Under the pieces are notes generated by a model. The model was not told the DNA's origin. It worked only from the letters and a program-made list of their open reading frames with translations, and ran no database searches. From the NCBI GenBank assembly GCA_963678215.1, contig OY782758.1:682001-746000 (forward strand): 64,000 bases of DNA, read 5' to 3'. Numbering within the stretch: the stretch's first letter is position 1; each line of letters begins with the position of its first letter. Source of the DNA: Thiobius zoothamnicola. GTDB taxonomy: Bacteria > Pseudomonadota > Gammaproteobacteria > Chromatiales > Chromatiaceae. Below are positions 8,119-15,202 of the stretch, piece by piece. The position numbers were made by a program, and so were the translations under genes.

Positions 8119-9372
8119 ATGCTTCCTATGGAACTCTTTACCCAAATTTTTCTGATCACGCTCGCCGCCGGTGTCACGCTGCAATTATGGTTAGCCAGCC
8201 GACAAGCCAGCGCCGTTCTAAAACATCGCCATCAAGTACCCGAAACCTTTAACCCAAAAATCAGTCTGGCTGAACACCAAAAAGCCGCCAGCTATACTTT
8301 GGCAAAATTGGGCGTTGAACGATTTGACCTGGTGATTGGCGCTATGCTTTTACTGGTCTGGACATTAGGCGGTTTACTGAATCAATTGGATGCATTCTGG
8401 TTGACTTGGGGGTTATCACCGCTATGGCAAGGCATTTTACTCATACTCTCCGTATTATTGGTCAGCAGCTTACTCAACCTACCAATGGAAATCTGGCAAA
8501 CATTTGGTATTGAGGCCAAATTTGGTTTTAATAAAAGCACCCCCAGTCGTTTCATAAAAGATAAATTACTGGAACTGGTCCTCTCACTCGGGCTGGGTGT
8601 GCCTTTAGTCGCGGTGATCTTATGGCTCATGCAATCCACTGGCCATTACTGGTGGTTCCATGCCTGGTTGGTTTGGATGGCATTCACCTTATTCATCACC
8701 TGGGCCATCCCCACCTGGATCGCCCCGTTATTCAATAAATTCGAGCCGCTGGCCGAAGGCGATTTACGCTCACGCCTGGAAGCTTTACTGCATCGTTGCG
8801 GTTTCGCCAGCAACGGCATGTTCGTCATGGACGGTTCCAAACGATCAGCCCATGGCAACGCTTATTTCACCGGTTTTGGGAAACACAAGCGCATTGTGTT
8901 TTTCGATACGCTGCTGGACGGACTCAGCAATGATCAGATTGAAGCCGTGTTGGCTCATGAACTGGGACACTTCAAACGCAAACATATTCGGAAAATGTTG
9001 CTGATTTCAGCGGGCCTGTCGCTGGCCGGATTGGCACTGCTCGGCTGGATGGCGCAACAACCTGAGTTTTATACTGGATTAGGCGTTGAACGTACTTCAG
9101 CCGCTCTGGCATTTATCCTGTTCATGCTGATGATGCCGGTATTCACGGTATTCTTCAGCCCACTCATGGCGATGATGTCACGTAAACACGAATTTGAAGC
9201 GGATGATTTCGCCGCCGACGAAACCAGCGCACAAGCTTTGATTGATGGATTGGTGAATATGTATCGGGATAATGCCAGCACCTTGACACCTGACTCCTGG
9301 TATTCAGCATTCCATCACAGCCACCCACCCGCACCCGTACGTATTGCACACCTGCAAAATCGACTGAAATAG
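8119..9372 (+). CDS. M48 family metalloendopeptidase, Ste24-like
   Basis: An integral membrane zinc protease of the Ste24/CAAX protease type. The 417-aa protein has several hydrophobic segments (around 4-22, 74-92, 96-116, 150-172, 178-205, then two after the active site) and the zinc motif HELGH in VLAHELGHFKRKH; a third ligand is probably in FEADDFAAD. The SAHGNAYFTGFG segment is typical. Start could be ATG 8119 or ATG 8128. CAAX prenylation does not occur in bacteria, so membrane-protein quality control is more likely. orn // M48 - cytochrome c - rsgA is a recognisable proteobacterial arrangement. Confidence 0.9.
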   Translation: MLPMELFTQIFLITLAAGVTLQLWLASRQASAVLKHRHQVPETFNPKISLAEHQKAASYTLAKLGVERFDLVIGAMLLLVWTLGGLLNQLDAFWLTWGLSPLWQGILLILSVLLVSSLLNLPMEIWQTFGIEAKFGFNKSTPSRFIKDKLLELVLSLGLGVPLVAVILWLMQSTGHYWWFHAWLVWMAFTLFITWAIPTWIAPLFNKFEPLAEGDLRSRLEALLHRCGFASNGMFVMDGSKRSAHGNAYFTGFGKHKRIVFFDTLLDGLSNDQIEAVLAHELGHFKRKHIRKMLLISAGLSLAGLALLGWMAQQPEFYTGLGVERTSAALAFILFMLMMPVFTVFFSPLMAMMSRKHEFEADDFAADETSAQALIDGLVNMYRDNASTLTPDSWYSAFHHSHPPAPVRIAHLQNRLK

Positions 9373-9428
9373 CCATCTTTGTAAAGATAAAGATGTGATT
9401 TGACAACAGCCTGTTAGCGGAGAACTCT

Positions 9429-9695
9429 ATGAAATATTCACTCTTTGCATTAGCATTCCTCGTTCTCAGTCTGCCTGGGCAAGCTGAAGACTTCCATGCA
9501 AACCGATTCATCGCGCAAGCCTGTTCCGGTTGCCACGGTAGTAACATCTATACGCGCCCCAACCGTAGAGTGAAAAATCTCGCCCAACTGGGCGTGCAAG
9601 TACGTCGCTGTGATGCCAATCTCGGCACTGGCCTGTTCGACGACGACATTGACGCTGTCATCCAATATCTCAATGCCACTTATTACCACTTTTGA
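9429..9695 (+). CDS. Small exported monoheme c-type cytochrome
   Basis: An 88-aa protein with signal peptide (residues 1-19, LPGQA-ED) and one CXXCH haem site (C32-SG-C35-H36). The mature part of about 69 residues ends LFDDDIDAVIQYLNATYYHF, a class I cytochrome C-terminal helix. No methionine is present after the initiator, so the sixth haem ligand cannot be Met; His23 or His87 are the only other histidines. The gene sits 56 bp after the M48 peptidase and 6 bp before rsgA. Role unknown. Confidence 0.8.
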   Translation: MKYSLFALAFLVLSLPGQAEDFHANRFIAQACSGCHGSNIYTRPNRRVKNLAQLGVQVRRCDANLGTGLFDDDIDAVIQYLNATYYHF

Positions 9696-9701
9696 ACCAA
9701 G

Positions 9702-10694
9702 ATGCCGCGCCGCCGCCTGACCCGTCAGCAGCGCGCGCGCATCGCTCGCCACCATAACCAACGCCACCAACAGGCGGATAACGCCCACCGGGACGATCTG
9801 GATGACCCATCAACGCTTCGTTCAGGCCAAGTAATCATCCGCCATGGACCCAATATCTTGATACGCGCCGAGAATGGCGAAGCAATCCACTGCGTCTTTC
9901 GGCAACACCTTGGAGAATTGGTCTGCGGGGATCAGATACTCTGGCAAACCAGCGAAAACAACACCGGCGTCATCGTCGCCGTGAAACCACGTAAAAGCAC
10001 CCTGTCGCGCCCTGATTACGCTGGACAAGACAAACCCATCGCCGCCAACATCACCCAATTGATTGTGGTGCTCGCTCCCGAACCCGCGCCCACCGGTTAT
10101 TTGCTGGATCAATATTTAATCGCAGCGGAACGCATCGGCGTGAAGGCCCTCATCTGCTTAACCAAAGCCGATTTGCTCACCCACGAAAAACGCGCGCAAT
10201 TTCAGGCCAGTTTCAGCCACTATGCAGCTTTGGGCTACCCACTGATTCAGGTCAGCAGTAAAACACGCCAGGGAACCACGCCTTTACTGGCACATTTGCC
10301 AAACAACACCAGTATTTTGGTCGGCCAATCCGGGGTTGGTAAATCCTCCCTCATCAATGCGCTATCGCCAGACATGTGCATCACTGAAGGGGAATTATCC
10401 CAAGCCACCGGATTAGGCCGACACACCACCTCCAGCGCACGCTTGTATGCCTTGCCAAGTGGCGGTGAATTGATTGATTCACCCGGGGTGCGCAGCTTCC
10501 GCCTGGGTCATATGGATCGCCGCACGCTGGAAAACGGCTACCCCGAACTACGCGCGCTAATTGGCCAATGCAAATTCAGCGACTGCCGCCATCAGGACGA
10601 ACCCGGCTGTGCCGTACGGCAAGCTCTGCTCAATGGCACCATACACCCACAACGTTTGGCGAGTTTTCAACACATGATGGCGGCAATTGACTAA
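9702..10694 (+). CDS. rsgA: Ribosome small-subunit GTPase RsgA
   Basis: A circularly permuted GTPase that acts late in 30S assembly. Order: basic N-terminus, OB-fold (about 40-105), then G domain with G4 (TKAD) before G1 (GQSGVGKSS) and G3 (DSPG), and the C-terminal zinc finger CKFSDCRHQDEPGC. At 330 aa the length is normal. It starts 6 bp after the small cytochrome gene and is probably co-transcribed with it. Confidence 0.95.
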   Translation: MPRRRLTRQQRARIARHHNQRHQQADNAHRDDLDDPSTLRSGQVIIRHGPNILIRAENGEAIHCVFRQHLGELVCGDQILWQTSENNTGVIVAVKPRKSTLSRPDYAGQDKPIAANITQLIVVLAPEPAPTGYLLDQYLIAAERIGVKALICLTKADLLTHEKRAQFQASFSHYAALGYPLIQVSSKTRQGTTPLLAHLPNNTSILVGQSGVGKSSLINALSPDMCITEGELSQATGLGRHTTSSARLYALPSGGELIDSPGVRSFRLGHMDRRTLENGYPELRALIGQCKFSDCRHQDEPGCAVRQALLNGTIHPQRLASFQHMMAAID

Positions 10695-11112
10695 ATGGCA
10701 TCGTCAAACGAAAATCTTAAGCAAATTTTCTGCACCAACAGTGCGTGTCTACCACAAAGAATGAATGCCTGATTGTGATTATTTGCAGCAGGAATATATG
10801 ATGCTAGACAGTAACCACCTAACATCATATAGAAGCGATTTCGGTACCGCCGTTATTTGATGCGCCAAGAAGATGAGTGCTTTATCTTCTATATTGAGGC
10901 GTGGTTTGGCTCCAAATCAGGTGTAAATCCTGATCTCCGGGTAAACGTCTCCCTCAACACCCAGCTCATGCACACCAATCCCCCCCCTTGCACATCCGTA
11001 TCCGGTTGTAGGCCGCGCATCGTCAGTCTTGTACGCCTCATTCGGTTACCATTATCTTCGCTATCAGGCGGATAATTTCAACAGCCTGCCAAATGCACCA
11101 CGGATTATTCAA
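10695..11112 (+). other. Intergenic region without a convincing gene
   Basis: About 420 bp between rsgA and ychJ. A 72-codon open frame at 10857-11075 has no recognisable domain and no clear ribosome-binding site. Composition is mixed, with a run of eight C near 10980. No tRNA, clear terminator or mobile-element end was seen. It may be decayed sequence. Confidence 0.4.
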
Positions 11113-11625
11113 ATGAGTCACTCCATGAAAAACGCCACGCAAACCTGTCCTTGCGGTTCTGGCCATCTATATAAACAGTGTTGCGGTCTCTATATTCATG
11201 GTATTGAAGCCGCGCCAACAGCGGAAGCCTTGATGCGTTCACGTTATTCAGCCTATGTCATGCATGCGATTGATTATTTAGGCGAGACGCTGCATCCAGA
11301 TAATCGAAAGAACTGGGATCGCCAGGCGACTGATACCTGGGCCAGAAAAACCGAGTGGTTGCAGTTGGAAGTTCGCCGCATCCAGGCAGGCGGCGTAGCG
11401 GATCAACAAGGCCGGGTTGAATTCGTTGCTTTTTTTAAGGATCAAGGCGTTATTAAGCAACATCATGAATGGAGTTCATTCCATCGCCTGGATGGGAACT
11501 GGTATTATGTTGGCGGCGTATACCCAAAGCCCGTCGCGTGCCCTGATACAGGCATTAAAGCCGGGCGCAATGATCCTTGCCCTTGCGGCAGCGGTAAAAA
11601 ATACAAAAAATGTTGTGGCATCTAA
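11113..11625 (+). CDS. ychJ: YchJ family SEC-C motif protein
   Basis: A UPF0225/YchJ protein with two SEC-C zinc-binding motifs: CPCGSGHLYKQCC at the N-terminus and CPCGSGKKYKKCC at the C-terminus, flanking an NTF2-like central domain (TAEALMRSRYSAYVMHAIDYL). ATG 11113 (MSHSMKNATQ) gives 170 aa, near the usual length of about 155-160; an upstream frame extension of 28 codons is not supported. The exact biochemical role is unknown. The next gene starts 12 bp downstream. Confidence 0.9.
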   Translation: MSHSMKNATQTCPCGSGHLYKQCCGLYIHGIEAAPTAEALMRSRYSAYVMHAIDYLGETLHPDNRKNWDRQATDTWARKTEWLQLEVRRIQAGGVADQQGRVEFVAFFKDQGVIKQHHEWSSFHRLDGNWYYVGGVYPKPVACPDTGIKAGRNDPCPCGSGKKYKKCCGI

Positions 11626-11637
11626 GGAAGTTATCAG

Positions 11638-12480
11638 ATGAAGTTGACTGTTGAGCAATTCCGTCGTTGGGATCAAAAAAATATCACCCTGCTGGGAATG
11701 TCCGGCGTCGGCAAAACCCATCTATCCAGTCTATTGCGTACGCACGGTTGGTTTCATTATTCCGGCGACTACCGGATTGGCACCCGTTATTTGGATGAGG
11801 CCATTTTAGATTTGCTGAAATCTCAAGCCATGCAAGTGCCTTTCTTACGGGATTTATTACGCAATGACTGGATCTATATCCGCAATAGCATCAGGATATC
11901 GGATCTGGGGCCGGTGTTGTCTTTTATCGGCAAATTGGGTAACCCCGAACAGGGAGGGATCGAACTGGCTGATTTCCAACAACGCCAGGCAATGTACCGC
12001 AAAGCAGAAATCCGCGCTATGCACGATGTCCCCGGTTTTATCAATAAGGCACGCGCTATCTATGGCTACCAACATTTCGTGAATGATGTCGGCGGCTCAT
12101 TATGTGAGTTGGACGCCCCAGAAGTGATTGATGTGCTGGATGAGAAAACGTTGATTCTTTACATCAAAGTGACGGATTCCGACGAAGAACAAAAACTGAT
12201 CAATCGTGCGCAACAAGCGCCCAAACCACTATACTATCGGCCCGAATTCCTCATGCAACAGTTGGCGATCTATTTACAGGAGAACCAATTGCATTATGCG
12301 GCTGAAATGGACCCGGATGCCTTCACCCGGTGGGTTTTCCCCCGTTTGTTTTACTCCCGCGCACCACGTTACGAGATGATCGCCCAACGCGGTTATACGG
12401 TGACTTCGCAGGAAATCGCGCAAGTTCACACCGAAGCGGACTTTATGGATTTGATTGAAATCGCTATTGGACGAGACTAA
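11638..12480 (+). CDS. P-loop ATPase of unknown function, coupled to metA
   Basis: A 280-aa cytoplasmic protein with a clear Walker A near the N-terminus (GMSGVGKT, residues 20-27) and a kinase-like fold suggested by HYSGDYRIGTRYLDE directly after it. I do not recognise a named family. No signal or membrane segment. Its stop codon overlaps the metA start (TAATG), indicating translational coupling, so a role linked to methionine synthesis or its regulation is possible. It could instead be a small-molecule kinase similar to shikimate or gluconate kinases with an extended C-terminus. Confidence 0.7.
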   Translation: MKLTVEQFRRWDQKNITLLGMSGVGKTHLSSLLRTHGWFHYSGDYRIGTRYLDEAILDLLKSQAMQVPFLRDLLRNDWIYIRNSIRISDLGPVLSFIGKLGNPEQGGIELADFQQRQAMYRKAEIRAMHDVPGFINKARAIYGYQHFVNDVGGSLCELDAPEVIDVLDEKTLILYIKVTDSDEEQKLINRAQQAPKPLYYRPEFLMQQLAIYLQENQLHYAAEMDPDAFTRWVFPRLFYSRAPRYEMIAQRGYTVTSQEIAQVHTEADFMDLIEIAIGRD

Positions 12481-13538
12481 TGCCAATTGTCGCTCACAAT
12501 GATTTACCCTCTTTCACGCGTTTAAGCCAAGAAGGCGTGAACGTATTGCCCAGTAATCGCGCTTTGGCGCAAACGATTCGTGAACTGCATATCGGTCTGC
12601 TGAATATGATGCCAGACAAAGCGTTGCAGGTGACCGAACGCCAATTCCTTCGCCTGGTGGGAGAAAGCAACCCGATCGCACAGTTTTATGTGCATCCCTT
12701 CACGTTGCCGGAATTAGCGCGTGGCGTAGAAGCCCAGCAGCATATTGATCAACATTACGATACCTTTGAAGCATTGCGCGAACAGGGGCTGGATGGCTTG
12801 ATCATCACTGGCGCGAACGTCATTGGCAGCGAATTGGCTGACCAGCCATTCTGGCGACCTTTGATCGAAATCATTGACTGGGCGGCGGACAATGTGACAT
12901 CCACGTTGTGCTCCTGTTTGGCCAGCCATGCGGTTCTACAATTCCGCTACGGACAAAAACGCCAATCACAGCCGCAAAAAACCTGGGGCGTCTTTTCACA
13001 CCGTGTACTGGATAAACAACATCCGCTGGTCAATGATGTCAACACTTGCTTCGATGCACCACACTCACGCTGGAACGCCGTGACACCAGCGCAATTTGAA
13101 CAAGCCGGACTACGTATTCTGGCGCAAAGCAAACAAGTCGGCGTACATCTGGCGACCAGCCCGGATGGCTTACGCTTCATTCTGGCGCAAGGGCACCCAG
13201 AATACGATACGACGTCATTATTGAAAGAATTCAAACGTGAAGTGACGCGATTCATCGCAGGCGAGATTGATGCGTTCCCGCCCTTTGTGGAACATTATTT
13301 CTCTTCACGCAGCAAAGCGATCGTCCGTGAATATCAACAATACCTGCAATCCAACTCAAAACCGCCTGAATTCCCTGAGGCGTTATTAATTCCTGAATTG
13401 GATAATACTTGGCATGATACGGCTAAAGCGATCATAAGCAACTGGATGGGACTCATTTATCAGTTGACGCACGATAACCGGCGACTGCCTTTTATGGATG
13501 GCGTTGACCCGGATAACCCGCTGGTAGGCTGCTATTAA
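12480..13538 (+). CDS. metA: Homoserine O-acyltransferase, MetA family
   Basis: MetA enzymes transfer an acyl group (succinyl or acetyl) from acyl-CoA to homoserine in methionine synthesis. The 352-aa protein has LNMMPDKALQVTERQFLRL, LIITGANV, the nucleophile region CSCLASHAV with Cys146 aligning to E. coli Cys142, and the catalytic His in GHPEYDTTSL. The residues after the nucleophile (LASHA) differ from the E. coli WAVQA, so acyl-donor choice should not be assumed; I cannot distinguish succinyl from acetyl specificity by eye. It overlaps the upstream P-loop gene by 1 bp. Confidence 0.88.
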   Translation: MPIVAHNDLPSFTRLSQEGVNVLPSNRALAQTIRELHIGLLNMMPDKALQVTERQFLRLVGESNPIAQFYVHPFTLPELARGVEAQQHIDQHYDTFEALREQGLDGLIITGANVIGSELADQPFWRPLIEIIDWAADNVTSTLCSCLASHAVLQFRYGQKRQSQPQKTWGVFSHRVLDKQHPLVNDVNTCFDAPHSRWNAVTPAQFEQAGLRILAQSKQVGVHLATSPDGLRFILAQGHPEYDTTSLLKEFKREVTRFIAGEIDAFPPFVEHYFSSRSKAIVREYQQYLQSNSKPPEFPEALLIPELDNTWHDTAKAIISNWMGLIYQLTHDNRRLPFMDGVDPDNPLVGCY

Positions 13539-13601
13539 ATTTCGCGCAAATCCCAATAGCGGCGGGAAACCGCTCTCCCACCGCCATCGCCAGCCTGTAA
13601 C

Positions 13602-13913
13602 TTAGTGATATAAATAACCGGAGTTGCCCGCTCCGATTTGTTCTTTGGCCTGCTGCGCACCAAGGCGTCCTTGATGCTTGGCTACATTAGCCAGTTTAAT
13701 GGCTGTTGCGTAATCCCCCTTCTTCGCCATGGCATCCGCCTTCTTCAGCAATTTACCGGTATCACGCCATTCCCCCTTCGCCACAGCTGCCGCTTTTTGC
13801 GCCGTTCGAGCGGCAGCCACGGCATCCGCATAATCAGCCTGGGTAGCGGCGACGGATGCGCCAGCGAAAAGAACACTCAGACCTGAAACAATAAGCACTT
13901 TTTTAATGTTCAT
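13602..13913 (-). CDS. Exported SoxXA-binding-like small protein
   Basis: A 103-aa protein with a signal peptide (residues 1-22, ASVAA) and a mature helical region ADYADAVAAARTAQKAAAVAKGEWRDTGKLLKKADAMAKKGDYATAIKLANVAK. The EWRDTGKLLKKA...GDY.TA..LA..A pattern resembles SoxXA-binding protein SoxK of thiosulfate oxidisers. No soxXYZABCD genes are in the window. A strong GGAGGAG Shine-Dalgarno precedes the ATG. The gene is convergent with metA and divergent from the PfkB kinase. The name is by resemblance only. Confidence 0.65.
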   Translation of the reverse strand: MNIKKVLIVSGLSVLFAGASVAATQADYADAVAAARTAQKAAAVAKGEWRDTGKLLKKADAMAKKGDYATAIKLANVAKHQGRLGAQQAKEQIGAGNSGYLYH

Positions 13914-14089
13914 ACTCCTCCAACTCCTTCAAAAACCAAAGATAATTATGAGTTTTTGCGTTTATCCGCGTCTTGTTTGGCAAAGCAGGAAAACAATAAT
14001 CCATGAAATCCCGCTTGCCAAAACATGCAGTAAGTAAACAGGACATAAGGTAACATCCTGGGCATTTGGTTGCACTTGGAGAAACCTTT

Positions 14090-15022
14090 ATGTCTGCACT
14101 CATTTCCGGTTCCATGGCATACGACACCATCATGGTGTTTAACGATCACTTCAAAAACCACATCCTGCCTGATCAGGTCCATATTCTGAATGTGTCGTTT
14201 CTTGTGCCCGACATGCAGCGTAATTTTGGCGGTTGCGCGGGCAACATCTCATACAATCTGAACTTGCTGGGCGGGGAAGGCATCCCCTTCGCCACCATCG
14301 GAACGGATTTCGCCCCTTATGCCGCCTGGATGGATGAAAAACATGTCAGCCGCATTGGGCTGCGCGAAGTCCCCGAAACCTTTACCGCTCAGGCATTCAT
14401 CACCACCGATCAGGACGACAATCAAATCACCGCTTTCCATCCCGGTGCGATGAACTATGCCCATTTGAATAAAGTTGCTGATCATCCTGAAGCAACTATC
14501 GGCATGGTGTCACCAAATGGCCGCCAAGGCATGATTGAACATGCCGAGCAATTCGTTTCCGCAAACATTCCGTTTATCTTTGATCCTGGTCAGGGCATGC
14601 CGATGTTTGATGGAGAAGAGCTGAACCACTTCGCAGAACAAGCAACCTGGTTGACACTTAACGACTACGAGGCTAGATTGATGCAGGAGCGCACACGGAA
14701 GACTATGCGACAATTAGCGGATATGGTTGAGGCTGCCATTGTGACACGCGGGTCTGAAGGATCAATCGTTTACCTCAATGGCGAAGAACTACACATTCCC
14801 CCCGCCCCAATCAGCCAGGTTACCGACCCCACCGGCTGTGGAGACGCCTATCGGGGCGGTTTGCTGTTCGGCCTGATGCATCAATACGATTGGTTGACCA
14901 CGGCGCGCATCGCCTCATTGATGGGAGCCATTAAAGTTGAAAGCCAGGGACCGCAAAATCATCACTTCACCGAAGAAGCATTCACCGAACGCTATAAAAA
15001 AGCCTTTGGTGTCAGTCTGTAA
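14090..15022 (+). CDS. PfkB-family carbohydrate/nucleoside kinase
   Basis: A ribokinase-fold sugar or nucleoside kinase. ATG 14090 (MSALISGSMAYDTIMVF) has a GGAGA Shine-Dalgarno and gives 310 aa; an upstream in-frame start at 14066 adds eight residues and is less likely. Signatures are GGCAGNISYNLNLLGG (N-terminal PfkB motif) and the anion-hole/catalytic DPTGCGDAYRGGLLFG near the C-terminus, whose Asp in GCGD is the expected base. Substrate is not evident; adenosine kinase-like members resemble it. It is the last ordinary-composition gene before the AT-rich island. Confidence 0.87.
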   Translation: MSALISGSMAYDTIMVFNDHFKNHILPDQVHILNVSFLVPDMQRNFGGCAGNISYNLNLLGGEGIPFATIGTDFAPYAAWMDEKHVSRIGLREVPETFTAQAFITTDQDDNQITAFHPGAMNYAHLNKVADHPEATIGMVSPNGRQGMIEHAEQFVSANIPFIFDPGQGMPMFDGEELNHFAEQATWLTLNDYEARLMQERTRKTMRQLADMVEAAIVTRGSEGSIVYLNGEELHIPPAPISQVTDPTGCGDAYRGGLLFGLMHQYDWLTTARIASLMGAIKVESQGPQNHHFTEEAFTERYKKAFGVSL

Positions 15023-15046
15023 TCAATCCACGCCTAATCTTCACTG

Positions 15047-15134
15047 CCGGATACAAATCCTGACGGAGATCGCAAGAAAAATAAACCCAGCGATTGGTTT
15101 GAGCCGTTATATATGCGATCCGGTGGCGACAGCA
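15047..15134 (+). pseudogene. Truncated 5' remnant of a methyltransferase gene
   Basis: This stretch aligns with the start of the intact methyltransferase gene at the far side of the island. 15047-15071 matches 22280-22304 at 22 of 25 bases, including the Shine-Dalgarno region, and 15081-15134 matches 22348-22401 at 47 of 54 bases. Between them about 34 bp are deleted, including the start codon. The translated remnant reads NKPSDWFEPLYMRSGGDS and then meets a stop. Six of the seven differences in the second block are synonymous, so the copy came from a homologue that diverged under selection, not from a fresh duplication. Confidence 0.85.
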
Positions 15135-15202
15135 TATAGCCAGAAAAAACCCAAATATACTTAATTATCAGTTAGATTTGGTTAAGATCCAGGGAAGTTA
15201 GA

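Noticed and set aside
10857..11075. 72-codon ORF between rsgA and ychJ
   Set aside because: No clear ribosome site or family; composition does not suggest a coding gene.
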